Origin: Candidatus Aerophobus profundus SCGC AAA252-L23
GTDB taxonomy: Bacteria; Aerophobota; Aerophobia; Aerophobales; Aerophobaceae
Assembly: GCA_000402295.1 (NCBI GenBank)
Contig: AQRW01000178.1
Location: 4,851 to 42,280 of the forward strand
Direction of reading: 5' to 3'
Length of the DNA: 37,430 nt
How positions within the stretch are numbered: the stretch's first letter is position 1; each line of letters opens with the position of its first letter. Positions 1 through 8,131 of this stretch are shown here, in pieces. Below the pieces are notes generated by a model. It saw nothing but the letters and a program-made list of their open reading frames with translations. It searched no databases and was not told the DNA's origin. The position numbers and the translations under genes were made by a program.

Positions 1-157
1 CATTATTAAGACAGTAGATGTCAGCAAAGTCATTATCGGAAATGATGGAGTCAGCATGCTCTCGCATCTTAGCATAAAAGCTATTCTTCTTAATCAGATG
101 AGCACAGGCAAAGCCAGTGTCAAAAAAGGAGGTTTGTCTTTCTTCTTTACCTAACAT
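1..157 (-). CDS. Transposase, N-terminal part (cut by window edge)
   Basis: Fifty-two codons are visible, read from an ATG at 157 and running off the left edge. The protein begins MLGKEERQTSFFDTGF and continues with a stretch rich in charged residues and Phe/Tyr (SFYAKMREH, then DFADIYCLNN). This resembles the N-terminal domain of IS1182/IS5-type DDE transposases, where a short helical domain precedes the RNase-H fold. The catalytic part lies outside the window. A probable insertion-sequence end lies about 130 bases upstream of the start (289-310), as expected for the promoter-side end of such an element. The family call rests on general resemblance of a short N-terminus. Confidence 0.55.
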   Translation of the reverse strand, partial: MLGKEERQTSFFDTGFACAHLIKKNSFYAKMREHADSIISDNDFADIYCLNN

Positions 158-288
158 TTTTTATCCTTAAATGGTGGTATTTTTCTTCTGTGAGAATGAC
201 TCTATTATACCACAGGTAAGGATTTATGTCCAATTGAGAAGCTCTTGAGAAAGAACAAAATTAACCTAAGATGTCAGGAGACTATAGA

Positions 289-310
289 GGGTTTTTCACC
301 AGGCTCCTAG
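289..310 (-). repeat. Probable insertion-sequence end (22 bp, also at 16462)
   Basis: A 22-bp string starting GGGTTTTTCACC and ending GCTCCTAG is repeated exactly at 16462-16483. It lies upstream of the transposase start at 157, on the side where the terminal inverted repeat of that element should be. I infer it is the element's end. The matching inner repeat cannot be checked because the other end is outside the window. Confidence 0.45.
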
Positions 311-352
311 CAAGTTGTCAGGGAAGGATTCATGGTAAGTTGAGAGGTACTT

Positions 353-503
353 GAACTCAAAACCGTACTGGGGGAAAGTTTGAAGTACGGAATTTTAGAG
401 AGGGGACTGGCAACGAAATAACAACTATGGTCTGTAGTAGAGGCATTAGGCTAAGGCATGCGGAAGTTGCTTTATTACCGCGCCAGTACTCTACTCGACC
501 CAT
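353..503 (+). mobile_element. Possible degenerate group II intron 3' end (domains V-VI)
   Basis: A long hairpin at 356-400 pairs CCGTACT (363-369) with AGTACGG (384-390). It has a GAAA tetraloop and a 2-base bulge (GA) on the 3' side between upper and lower stems. The span from 361 to 394 is 34 bases, the usual length of group II domain V. A second structured stretch follows and ends in CTCTACTCGACCC at 489-501, similar to the end of many bacterial class C introns. Against this, the catalytic AGC triad position reads AAC and the lower stem is mismatched, so if it is domain V it is dead. No reverse transcriptase precedes it. Confidence 0.35.
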
Positions 504-773
504 AAAGACCGGTAGGCCTGAAGCTAGCGGGCAAATGTGAGAATGAACCGATGGGGATAGTTGGGAGATGAGAGGTCTAAAATATTAAAGGCTTAGTTAA
601 TGAGCGAGAGGACCACACTCTGCTTTTAAGCATCCGGGGAGGTGAAACATGTATTGATTGAAGCTAAAAAAGAGGCGGGATCACCTTCAAAGAAGGTTTC
701 CTTGAGGTTAGCGGAATCTACACTCCGGTAGATATTTCTTATGAGGAAACATAAAAACACAGAGACCTTTTTT
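504..773. other. Gene-free, structured-looking stretch between intron-like pieces
   Basis: No convincing coding frame is seen. The composition is purine-rich on the plus strand (for example GATGGGGATAG, GGGAGATGAGAGG, GAGCGAGAGGACC), with short self-complementary segments such as GAGGTC with GGACC. This style is typical of group II intron RNA domains and unlike the neighbouring coding sequence. It may be an internal part of the same kind of intron whose 5' end lies at 829, displaced by rearrangement. That is inference from texture only. Confidence 0.25.
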
Positions 774-828
774 GAGGAATAATTCGTAAAAGTTCGTGTC
801 CACGAACTTCGTAAGAGATGGTGTCATT
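774..828 (-). pseudogene. Transposase fragment (55-bp repeat, also at 13065)
   Basis: On the minus strand this reads MTPSLTKFVDTNFYELFL and then loses similarity. The second copy at 13065-13119 reads MTPSLTKLVDTDFYELSL and continues into a longer transposase fragment. By eye the two DNA copies differ at three of 55 positions. In this copy AAGTTCGTG and CACGAACTT (791-810) form a near-perfect palindrome. The intron-like sequence starts directly after base 828, so this fragment was probably the intron's insertion target. Confidence 0.5.
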
Positions 829-1146
829 GTGCGTCCAGTCAAGGCTGGCGTATTCAGCAGGAGTTAATCCTGCCAGGGCAAAAGTCAGAAGTCCTGTAGC
901 TTGGATAGCAGGGTGGCGGGAAACCAAAGTCCTGAAGCCTATTGACAAAGCCATCTATAAGGATGGTAGCAAGTCACCAGGTTGTAGCGAAAGCGAACAC
1001 AGATGTGGCCTCGAAAGTTCGAACCCCGAAGGCCGAGCCCGCGACGAGAGGGTGAAGGCAGCATGGACAGTCTGAAAACTGGCCGGTGCGACTGTCCACT
1101 TCGGCGGGGTTATAGTGACGGCATGGTGATGAGGATACGCTAAGTA
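829..1146 (+). mobile_element. Group II intron, 5' fragment (domain I-like)
   Basis: The segment opens with GTGCG, the consensus 5' end of group II introns, followed by a CCAGTCAAGGCTGG hairpin. It continues with the dense series of short hairpins typical of bacterial domain I: CAGGAGTTAATCCTG, a GTAGCGAAAGCGAAC tetraloop hairpin, GGCCTCGAAAGTTCGAACC and others. The intron-like texture stops near 1140, where a protein-coding stub begins. No reverse transcriptase or domain V follows, so the intron is truncated. It lies immediately 3' of a transposase relic (774-828), which would be its 5' exon. A weak reading frame across this segment is not believable as protein. Confidence 0.6.
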
Positions 1147-1365
1147 ATGAATATCCTTAAATTTTGCATAACTCCGAGAAAAAAACAAGAGATACTGCAC
1201 TATATAAACCTTTCCCCTGCTTATATGAATTATAAAAGACATATTTTACCTTTGGTAAAAAATAATTTTTTAACCCTTACTATTCCCGATAAACCAAAGA
1301 GTCGTTTTCAAAAATACCAAATCACTGAAGTGGGCAAAGCATTATTGGAGAGACTAAAGAAATAA
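1147..1365 (+). pseudogene. C-terminal winged-helix stub of an AlbA_2/Fic-type protein
   Basis: Seventy-two codons read MNILKFCITPRKKQEILHYI, then LPLVKNNFLTLTIPDKPKSR and a Lys-Tyr-rich strand before the stop. The pattern (LxFCxxPRxxxEI, then LxxLVxxxLLxLTIPDKPxSxxQKY) is the C-terminal winged-helix module found at the end of Schlafen/AlbA_2 ATP-binding proteins and some Fic proteins. The parent proteins are several hundred residues long, so only the tail is left. A stop codon lies two codons before the first Met and intron-like RNA precedes it. The body was probably lost in a deletion and the stub is unlikely to be expressed. Confidence 0.45.
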
Positions 1366-1423
1366 AAGAGGTTTAAGTAATATGAACGTAAAGCACATTT
1401 ATTTGCCAATGGAGGTATTATAA

Positions 1424-1546
1424 ATGAAAATACGAGACATATCTGAAAGACCTATTGATAGAAAGATTATTGTGAGTCTGGAACTCTTGCGCGAGGCAAA
1501 GAGGCTTGATCTGAAGCTGGGGTGTTTTTTGATTTTTTCACCTTGA
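1424..1546 (+). CDS. Small ORF of 40 codons with good ribosome-binding site
   Basis: An ATG preceded by GGAGG at 1411-1415 opens a 40-codon frame beginning MKIRDISERPID. The middle (SLELLREAKRLDLKL) could be an amphipathic helix. The end (FLIFSP) looks like read-through past a breakpoint. It lies 14 bases upstream of the YhcH-like remnant and has the same SD style, so both may be stubs of one former operon. I do not recognise the protein. It may be the N-terminus of a truncated gene. Confidence 0.3.
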   Translation: MKIRDISERPIDRKIIVSLELLREAKRLDLKLGCFLIFSP

Positions 1547-1560
1547 TTTGGAGGTACAAA

Positions 1561-1827
1561 ATGGTTATCGATCATCTCAAGAATGCTTCTTGCTACTATG
1601 GCCTGAATGCCAGATTCAAAAGAGCTTTTGATTTCTTGCGGGAGAAAGACTTCTCCAAGATGGATCCGGGCAAGTATGAGATCGACGGATTGGATATCTA
1701 CGCACTTGTGGCGACCTACAAAACGAAACCGAAGGACGAGGGTACCTGGGAGGCACACATGCCAGGTCTTACCGCAAACGGTCCTCAGGCAGTCAAGAAG
1801 ATAATAGTTAAGGTCAGGTTGGACTGA
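1561..1827 (+). pseudogene. YhcH/YjgK/YiaL-like protein, truncated after the N-terminal half
   Basis: The start is fixed by GGAGG at 1551-1555 before ATG 1561. Residues 1-62 follow the start of the YhcH/YjgK/YiaL (DUF386) family closely: MVIDHL, YYGLNARF, KAFDFL-like, YEIDG, YALV and the TKPxxEGTWEAH segment, where the His belongs to the cupin metal site. Full proteins have about 150 residues. Here the frame departs right after EAH into an unrelated tail (GLTANGPQAVKK) and stops at 88 codons, so most of the cupin barrel is missing. Intact relatives act in sialic-acid and related sugar catabolism. This copy is almost certainly inactive. Confidence 0.6.
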
Positions 1828-2075
1828 AATATAATCTTGCCTTTGGAATTATTGTGGTCCCAAAAGGATTCTGGAACGCGAACTTGGGAAAGGTAATGCC
1901 TATTCATCGGAACGTAGGCAAAGAAGGGCTACCAATTAAAGAAATGTGAGTTCGTTATCAACATCGTCCAGTCCGGGGAGGCGAAGAGGACTCGAACCGT
2001 TCTCCCTCAACTCCTTTGATGATGCCATTTTGAGACATTTACCGACTAATCCCACCATCAGGATCCTGCGACTAA

Positions 2076-2780
2076 TCAGTCACCCCTTGCTCTCAACGAA
2101 AGGACAACATCCAGACCTTCTACAATGGATACACCAGCATTCTCGCCGATGCAGTCTGCCCCCGCCTCAATCACTGCCAGAGCTTTCTCGGTAGTCTTGA
2201 TCCCGGCTGCAGCTTTGATTTTCATATTGCCGCCCACCGAATCCCGAATGATTTTGATCTCATCAATAGTCGCCCCTCTCCCTTGAGAACCTGAGGAAGT
2301 CTTGACATAGTCAGCTCCGCTTTCTTCCACGATCTTGGAGGCCTCGACTATCTCATCCCGGGAAAGATTACAGGTCTCAATAATCACCTTGATCACCACG
2401 TCAGGTTTGTTCCTGCGCGCGGTAGCCACGATCTGCTCAAGCTCGTCTTTAACGTACCGGGTCTTACCGGACTTAAACATGCCCACGTTCATGACCACAT
2501 CAATGATATCCGCCCCCCTACGCAGCACCTGTTCCGTCTCGTAGATCTTGACTTCAGTCGTTGTCGCCCCGAAAGGAAAACCGATCGGCGTACCAACGGG
2601 AATACCGGACCCTTGTAGAAGCTCTTTGACCAAGGGAAGATAGCAGGGATTCACATATACGGAGGCGAACTGGTATTTCTTGGCTTCGGCACAAGCAATT
2701 CTTACTATCTCCTCGGTAGCATCCTGTTCGACAAATGAGTGGTCGATCCGTTTGGCCAGCGACTTCTTGGTAAGCTCCAT
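2076..2780 (-). CDS. deoC: Deoxyribose-phosphate aldolase
   Basis: The 234-residue protein is a class I aldolase that splits 2-deoxyribose 5-phosphate into glyceraldehyde 3-phosphate and acetaldehyde in the cytoplasm, the last step of deoxynucleoside catabolism. Visible family features are IDHSF near residue 12, VYVNPCYLPLV at 41-51, DVVMNVG at 94-100, the Schiff-base lysine in YVKTSSG (Lys160) and the second catalytic lysine in KIKAAAGIKT (Lys189). The segment after KTSSG reads SQGRGAT where GFGPGGAT is more common. The start at 2780 follows GGAGG at good spacing; an in-frame extension to 2933 is open but has no family similarity. It stands alone, divergent from the opp operon, with no other deo genes nearby. 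Confidence 0.9.
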   Translation of the reverse strand: MELTKKSLAKRIDHSFVEQDATEEIVRIACAEAKKYQFASVYVNPCYLPLVKELLQGSGIPVGTPIGFPFGATTTEVKIYETEQVLRRGADIIDVVMNVGMFKSGKTRYVKDELEQIVATARRNKPDVVIKVIIETCNLSRDEIVEASKIVEESGADYVKTSSGSQGRGATIDEIKIIRDSVGGNMKIKAAAGIKTTEKALAVIEAGADCIGENAGVSIVEGLDVVLSLRARGD

Positions 2781-3070
2781 GTGATTACCTCCTCTACTTT
2801 TTACGTTAAAAGAATCTGTCCCCCAGATGTCCTTGGCTCGCCTGGTACAAAGAGCACCCGCTACCCCAACTGTTCTCGGGCCGTCCCTCCAAACCTGGGT
2901 TCTAATCGTCCCCGACAATCGATCGCGACGCATCAGTCTCGCGAAACCAGAGACACCCTCTCCATTGGACCGTCATACCTGGGTCAGATATAGCATAAGA
3001 AACGCGGGAGGGCAAGTCAGGGGAAAAATGGGAGTCCGCAGAGTCACCCCTCCCTCAATTAGCCCTACTT
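2781..3070. other. Gene-free stretch between deoC and the opp promoter
   Basis: There is no frame with recognisable protein features on either strand. It contains the ribosome-binding site of deoC (reverse complement of CCTCCTCT near 2788-2795) and presumably its promoter, which I could not place with confidence. GC-rich runs such as GGGAGGGCAAGTCAGGGG (3008-3025) are different in texture from the flanking genes. Confidence 0.4.
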
Positions 3071-3098
3071 TTGACATCTCCCACTAAACAAATATGAT
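3071..3098 (+). promoter_or_regulatory. Sigma-70-type promoter for the opp operon
   Basis: TTGACA at 3071-3076, a 16-base spacer and TATGAT at 3093-3098 make a near-consensus housekeeping promoter. Transcription would start near 3105, leaving a leader of about 200 bases before oppD at 3307. A 64-codon frame starting at 3094 overlaps the -10 box, so its ATG would lie upstream of the transcript start and cannot be used from this promoter. The leader contains no riboswitch that I recognise. Confidence 0.55.
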
Positions 3099-3306
3099 TG
3101 TACTATACACTGTTTATTTGCCGGTTGATTCATCTCCCCGGGTCAAAGCACTGAAAGATAAGACAGAGCATGAGTGGGCATTTATCAATAATTCTGCCAA
3201 TCACAACAAATCTGTTTTAGAGATGGATTGGAGCATAAGCAAGGATAAGACAATCCGGCAAACCAAGCAATTTTTGCGTCTTTGGTGAATACGATCAGGG
3301 GTAGAG

Positions 3307-4290
3307 ATGAAGGATCTTTTGCTTGAAGTGAAAAACCTGAAGACTCATTTTTACACGGATGAGGGAGTAGTTCAGGCTGTCGACGGTATGAGTTTCAAAA
3401 TCAAAAAGGGGGAGACTCTTGGCATGATAGGCGAATCAGGATGCGGCAAAAGTGTGTCCGCTCTTTCTATCATGCGACTCATTCCTGAGCCGCCAGGACG
3501 GATAATCGAGGGTGAGATCAATTTCCAAGGCCAGAATCTCAGGGGAAAAAGCGAGGCTCAAATGCGAAGAATAAGAGGTAATGAAATAGCCATGGTTTTT
3601 CAGGAACCAATGACTTCACTTAACCCTTTATTTACTATCGGAGATCAGATAGCCGAGCCCATTGTCCTTCATCAGAAAGTGGATAAGCGAGAAGCTCGAT
3701 TCCGGGTGATAGAGATGTTAGAGAGAGTAGGTATGCCTTCTCCGGAGCGAAGAGCTCATCAATATCCTCACCAGTTGAGCGGCGGGATGCGTCAAAGAGC
3801 AATGATAGCCATGTCTTTATCTTGTAACCCGGATCTTTTGATTGCTGATGAGCCCACCACCGCTTTGGATGTGACTATTCAGGCCCAAATCCTGGAGTTA
3901 ATGGAAAGATTCAAAAAAGAGTTGGGAATGGCTCTTCTTCTAATTACTCACAACCTGGGAGTGATAGCCGAAGTATCGGATAGAGTGGTTCTCGTCTATG
4001 GGGGAAAGACCGTGGAAGATGCAGATGTGATCTCCATCTTTAAGCATCCGAGGCATCCTTACATGATGGGACTGCTGGAATCGGTCCCCAGGTTGGACGG
4101 TGTGGGTGATGAGTTAAAGGTCATAAAAGGATCCGTTCCTACAGCATTGAATTTGCCGGGAGGCTGTCGCTTCCATCCTCGATGTGAAAAAGTAATGAAA
4201 ATCTGTAAACTCAAACCTCCCCGGATGATAGAGGTAGAGAATAATCATTGGGTACGATGCTGGCTCTATGATGCAAAGGGAAAAGACTAG
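3307..4290 (+). CDS. oppD: Oligopeptide-type ABC transporter ATPase, OppD-like
   Basis: The 327-residue protein is one of two ATPases of an Opp/Dpp importer and acts on the cytoplasmic face. Walker A GESGCGKS is at 42-49, Q-loop VFQEPMTSLNPLF follows near 98, the signature is LSGGMRQRAMIA, Walker B is LLIADEPTTALD, and the switch His is in LLITHNLG. The C-terminal oligo_HPY region has the GCRFHPRC...C...C cysteines typical of these subunits. Its length is normal for OppD. It is the first gene after the promoter at 3071, and oppF starts two bases after its stop. The SD before 3307 is weak (GGGG at 3299-3302). The substrate could be peptides or another solute of the class 5 binding-protein range. 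Confidence 0.9.
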   Translation: MKDLLLEVKNLKTHFYTDEGVVQAVDGMSFKIKKGETLGMIGESGCGKSVSALSIMRLIPEPPGRIIEGEINFQGQNLRGKSEAQMRRIRGNEIAMVFQEPMTSLNPLFTIGDQIAEPIVLHQKVDKREARFRVIEMLERVGMPSPERRAHQYPHQLSGGMRQRAMIAMSLSCNPDLLIADEPTTALDVTIQAQILELMERFKKELGMALLLITHNLGVIAEVSDRVVLVYGGKTVEDADVISIFKHPRHPYMMGLLESVPRLDGVGDELKVIKGSVPTALNLPGGCRFHPRCEKVMKICKLKPPRMIEVENNHWVRCWLYDAKGKD

Positions 4291-4292
4291 AA

Positions 4293-5315
4293 ATGGTTAA
4301 GTCCAATGAAAATCTAATGGAAGTGAAGAATCTCAAGAAATACTTTGCCCTTAGAGGGGGGTTTCTTTCTCGTGCCAGGGGCGAGATCCGGGCAGTAGAT
4401 GGGGTGAGCTTCGCCATTAAACCAAGGGAAACTTTAGGACTGGTAGGGGAAAGCGGTTCGGGAAAGACCACCGTGGCCAGAGCAATCCTAAGACTATCTT
4501 CTATAACTGACGGCCAGGTTTTATTTGAAGGACGTGATGTGTTCAAGCTGGACAAAGGGGAACTCCGTAAGCTGCGTAGAAGACTGCAAATCATTTTTCA
4601 GGACCCTTACGGTTCCTTGAATCCCCGCATGAGTGTGGAAGACATTGTGGGCGAGGCTATGGTCATTCACCGCTTAGCCAAAGGATCTGAGAAAAGGGAA
4701 AAAGTAGTGACATTATTGGAGATAGTGGGATTGTCGGCCCACTATCTGGGGAGATATCCTCATGAATTTAGTGGGGGTGAAAGACAACGAATAGGAATAG
4801 CCAGGGCTTTAGCTGTTAATCCCCGGTTGATAGTATGCGATGAGCCAGTTTCAGCCTTGGATGTTTCCATTCAAGCGCAGGTCATAAACCTACTAAGAAA
4901 TCTACAGGAAAGGTTTGGGCTTTCTTATTTGTTTATCGCTCATGACTTGAGTGTGGTAAGACACATAGCTGATAGAGTGGCGGTAATGTACTTGGGTAAA
5001 ATAGTGGAACTTGCCGGCAGAGACAGACTATACGCCTCACCTCAACATCCCTATACCAAGGCTTTGATGTCTGCAGTGCCTATACCGGACCCCACGCTGA
5101 ACCGATCCCGAATAGTCCTTAAAGGTGAAATGCCCAGTCCGGTAAATCCTCCCTCAGGCTGCTATTTTCATCCCCGCTGCGCGTATGCAGAGTCCATATG
5201 CCAACAAGACAGGCCTGAACTGGTCGATTGGGGAGAAAAACATCTTGTCGCCTGTCATTTGAGGAAGAAACCGGTCCTAAGGACAAGTTCAAGCAAAGGA
5301 GGTAAGAATCAATGA
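4293..5315 (+). CDS. oppF: Oligopeptide-type ABC transporter ATPase, OppF-like
   Basis: The 340-residue partner of OppD has Walker A GESGSGKT at 52-59, Q-loop IIFQDPYGSLNPRMSV, signature FSGGERQRIGIA, Walker B LIVCDEPVSALD and switch IAHDLSVV. The C-terminal HPY domain (GCYFHPRCAYAESIC...C) matches OppF. N-terminal LRGGFLSRARGEIRAVDGVS is typical of the F subunit. Its stop overlaps the start of the binding protein (5312-5315, ATGA), which implies coupled translation. Together with OppD it forms the heterodimeric motor of the importer. Confidence 0.9.
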   Translation: MVKSNENLMEVKNLKKYFALRGGFLSRARGEIRAVDGVSFAIKPRETLGLVGESGSGKTTVARAILRLSSITDGQVLFEGRDVFKLDKGELRKLRRRLQIIFQDPYGSLNPRMSVEDIVGEAMVIHRLAKGSEKREKVVTLLEIVGLSAHYLGRYPHEFSGGERQRIGIARALAVNPRLIVCDEPVSALDVSIQAQVINLLRNLQERFGLSYLFIAHDLSVVRHIADRVAVMYLGKIVELAGRDRLYASPQHPYTKALMSAVPIPDPTLNRSRIVLKGEMPSPVNPPSGCYFHPRCAYAESICQQDRPELVDWGEKHLVACHLRKKPVLRTSSSKGGKNQ

Positions 5316-7015
5316 AAAAACTCATAAACTCAATGGTGTGGATCAGTATCTTGCTTGTTGTCCCCAGTCTTTGTCTGGGCAAGGTTGGGAATCCCAAGGT
5401 TATGGAGGGAGAAGTGGGAAACTATGGGGGGACCCTGGTCTGGTCAGTCTTTGGCAGCGGTCCCAAGACTTTCAATCTTCCCATTTCCCAGGAGACCTCT
5501 TCTTCGGTTCCCTTGAGCTTCCTATTTGATGGTTTGACTGAGGAAAACCGGGTGACCACAGAGATAGAACCTTCCCTGGCAAAGTCCTGGGAATTTAGTG
5601 AAGACGGACTAGTCTGGACTTTCCACTTGCGAAAAGGGGTTACCTGGTTTGATGGTGAGCCTTTTACGGCTGACGATGTGGTCTTCACTTACAACGATGT
5701 TATCTATAACGAGGATATTGTCTGTGGCATGCGGGATCTCTTAACCATTGAGGGAAAGAGAATAAGAGTAGAAAAAGTGGATGATCATGCAGTAAGATTT
5801 ACCCTGCCCGTTCCCTATGCTCCTCTTTTAAGACATGTAGGAACAGCCATCATGCCCCAACACATTCTCGAGGCCGCGGTGAAGAAAGGCACCTATATGA
5901 CTACCTGGGGGGTGGATACTCCACCTCGGGAGCTTATTGGCACCGGACCTTATATGATGACCGAATATATTCCTGCTGATAGAATCGTTTACAAAAGAAA
6001 TCCTCACTACTGGAAGGTGGACAGAGAAGATAATCCCCTGCCTTACCTGGACGGGATGATTATCCTGATCGTTCCCAGCCAAGATACCGAGCTCCTCAAG
6101 TTTCAGGCGGGTGAGATTGATATCTATGGGATGAGAGGAGCCGATTATGCTACTCTTAAGCCGGGAGAGGAAAAGGGAAGCTACACCATTATTGAAGGTG
6201 GACCTACCCTTGGCTCTACCTTTATCATTTTGAACTGGAGTCATCCTGATCCGGTCATGTTTAAGTGGTTTAACAACCTCCAGTTCCGCAAGGCCATAGC
6301 TCATGCTATTGATAGGCAGACTTTTATCGACAATATGATGTACGGATTTGGCGAACCTCAATGGGGCCCGCTGTCTATCGCAGTGAAAACCTTCCACAAT
6401 CCCGAGGTCAAGAAATACCCTTATGACCTGGCCAAAGCGAGGAAAATCTTACAGCAGGCTGACTTCATTTTGAAGGAAGGCAAATTATATGACCCGGAGG
6501 GCAACAAGGTGGAGTTTGAGCTCTGGACTGTTAGTGGCAGCACATCGTGGATTGCCTTGGGTACTCTACTAGCTGATGATCTGGCCAAATTGGGAATGAC
6601 GGTTCACTTTCAGCCTCGTGATTTCAATTTGCTGGTGCAGAGGTTAACTACCAAGCCGAGAGGAGAGTGGGATGCGATCATCATAGGTTTTACCGGAGGA
6701 GTGGAGCCTCACGGAGGGGCTAATGTCTGGAAGACTGACGGGGGACTGCATTCCTGGAATTATGATCCGGAAAATAGATATGATTGGGAGCTAAAGATAG
6801 ATGAGTTGTTCAATAAAGGGGTTCAGGAATTGGACCCAAAAAAGAGAAAACTAATCTATGACCAGTGGCAACTAATAGTTTCGGAGAATCTTCCCTTAGT
6901 CTATACCGCTTCCTCCATTTACCTTACGGCGGCACGAAATACCATCAAAAATATTCGGCTCCCTGCTTACGGAGGTCTTCTCTGGAACATGGAGCAGCTT
7001 TATCTGGAAAAATAA
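5312..7015 (+). CDS. Extracellular solute-binding protein, family 5 (OppA/DppA-like)
   Basis: This 567-residue periplasmic or lipid-side receptor feeds the Opp-type importer. Residues 1-23 are a signal peptide (Lys-Lys start, hydrophobic core ISILLVVPSLCLG). The protein then follows the SBP_bac_5 plan: LFDGLTE, PSLAKSWEFSEDGLVWTFHLRKGVTWFDGEPFTADDVVFTY, and later FRKAIAHAIDR and IGTGPYM. The start is strongly supported by AAAGGAGG at 5297-5304 and the ATGA overlap with oppF. No lipobox cysteine is evident next to the cleavage site (C21 sits inside the core as LCLG, so a lipoprotein is possible but not clear). The ligand cannot be read from sequence. It lies between the ATPases and the permeases, a common order. 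Confidence 0.9.
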   Translation: MKKLINSMVWISILLVVPSLCLGKVGNPKVMEGEVGNYGGTLVWSVFGSGPKTFNLPISQETSSSVPLSFLFDGLTEENRVTTEIEPSLAKSWEFSEDGLVWTFHLRKGVTWFDGEPFTADDVVFTYNDVIYNEDIVCGMRDLLTIEGKRIRVEKVDDHAVRFTLPVPYAPLLRHVGTAIMPQHILEAAVKKGTYMTTWGVDTPPRELIGTGPYMMTEYIPADRIVYKRNPHYWKVDREDNPLPYLDGMIILIVPSQDTELLKFQAGEIDIYGMRGADYATLKPGEEKGSYTIIEGGPTLGSTFIILNWSHPDPVMFKWFNNLQFRKAIAHAIDRQTFIDNMMYGFGEPQWGPLSIAVKTFHNPEVKKYPYDLAKARKILQQADFILKEGKLYDPEGNKVEFELWTVSGSTSWIALGTLLADDLAKLGMTVHFQPRDFNLLVQRLTTKPRGEWDAIIIGFTGGVEPHGGANVWKTDGGLHSWNYDPENRYDWELKIDELFNKGVQELDPKKRKLIYDQWQLIVSENLPLVYTASSIYLTAARNTIKNIRLPAYGGLLWNMEQLYLEK

Positions 7016-7142
7016 GCTCTGAGGATTTTTCTGGGGCTGAAGGAGATATCCCTTGTCTACGGCGATGGAGAGGAAAAATCGCTAGATGTTGCTTGTCACC
7101 TAGATCCTATCAGAAGAATTAGCCATCGAAGGAGGCTCATTT

Positions 7143-8108
7143 TTGCTTGCCTATATTGGTCGGAGATTGCTACACATGGTACCGCTCCTCTTGGGTATCT
7201 CTCTTATTTCTTTCATCATAATTCAACTGGCGCCGGGGGACTTCTTGACTCAGCAGGCTCTAAATCCTCAAGTCTCCGCTGAGAGAGTGGCTCAAGAAAG
7301 GGCTCGTTTCGGGCTGGATAGACCGGTCTATCTCCAATATTTCATCTGGTTAAGTAATGCTCTGCGTCTGGACTTTGGGCATTCTTTTTCTTATCGGATA
7401 CCAGTCTTCAGACTGATTGGGTCCCGACTATTCAATACTTTTGTCCTTTCCCTGAGTGCTATGGCCTTTACCTGGATATTGTCAATTCCTTTGGGGATAA
7501 TTTCCGCAATCAGACAGTATTCCTGGGTCGACAAGTTACTTACTTTTTTCGCCTTCTTGGGTCTGGCGATTCCCAATTTCTTCTTCGCTCTCTTGCTTCT
7601 GTTCATAGCCATGCGCACCGGTTGGTTCCCGGTGGGAGGAATGTACAGTATCGACTATCAGTCTCTGAGTTTAGCCGGCAAAATATGGGATCGGGTGTAT
7701 CATTTGATCCTTCCCACTATAGTTCTGGGCACCTCCGGCATGGCCGGATTGATGAGACAGATGCGAGGGAATCTCTTAGACTACCTTAAGGCTGATTTTC
7801 TGACTACTGCTCGGGCCAAAGGATTGAGCGAGGGAGTGGTCATCTGGAAACATGCCGTGCGAAATGCCATTAATCCCATTATCACTATCTTTGGTCTTTC
7901 CCTCCCGGGCCTTCTTTCCGGTGCTGCCCTGACTGAAATTATCATGGCCTGGCCCGGCCTGGGAAGATTGATGCTGGAGGCAGTATTGGCCCAGGACCTT
8001 TATCTGGTAATGGGCAGTCTCATAATGTCGTCAGTTTTGCTTATTGTGAGTAACCTGGCTGCTGATCTATTGCTGGCCTGGGTTGACCCCCGTATCCGCT
8101 ATGATTGA
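7143..8108 (+). CDS. oppB: ABC transporter permease, OppB/DppB-like
   Basis: The 321-residue inner-membrane permease opens with MLAYIGRRLLHMVPLLLGISLI, the standard OppB N-terminus. It has about six membrane segments and the EAA-type coupling loop (DFLTTARAKGLSEGVVIWKHAVRNAINPI), and ends LLLAWVDPRIRYD as the family does. The start is a TTG with AAGGAGG at 7129-7135, seven bases upstream. A 127-base gap separates it from the binding protein. The gap shows no gene, so the operon probably continues through it. Confidence 0.9.
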   Translation: MLAYIGRRLLHMVPLLLGISLISFIIIQLAPGDFLTQQALNPQVSAERVAQERARFGLDRPVYLQYFIWLSNALRLDFGHSFSYRIPVFRLIGSRLFNTFVLSLSAMAFTWILSIPLGIISAIRQYSWVDKLLTFFAFLGLAIPNFFFALLLLFIAMRTGWFPVGGMYSIDYQSLSLAGKIWDRVYHLILPTIVLGTSGMAGLMRQMRGNLLDYLKADFLTTARAKGLSEGVVIWKHAVRNAINPIITIFGLSLPGLLSGAALTEIIMAWPGLGRLMLEAVLAQDLYLVMGSLIMSSVLLIVSNLAADLLLAWVDPRIRYD

Positions 8109-8131
8109 GCCACTTTTGGGGAGATTGGGAA

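Noticed and set aside
818..1075. 85-codon frame on the plus strand
   Set aside because: It lies within sequence that looks like group II intron RNA and the peptide resembles no protein.
2781..2933. N-terminal extension of DeoC
   Set aside because: The extension has no family similarity, and a strong SD precedes the internal ATG at 2780.
3094..3288. 64-codon frame before oppD
   Set aside because: Its ATG overlaps the -10 box of the best promoter in the window, it has no ribosome-binding site and no recognisable features.
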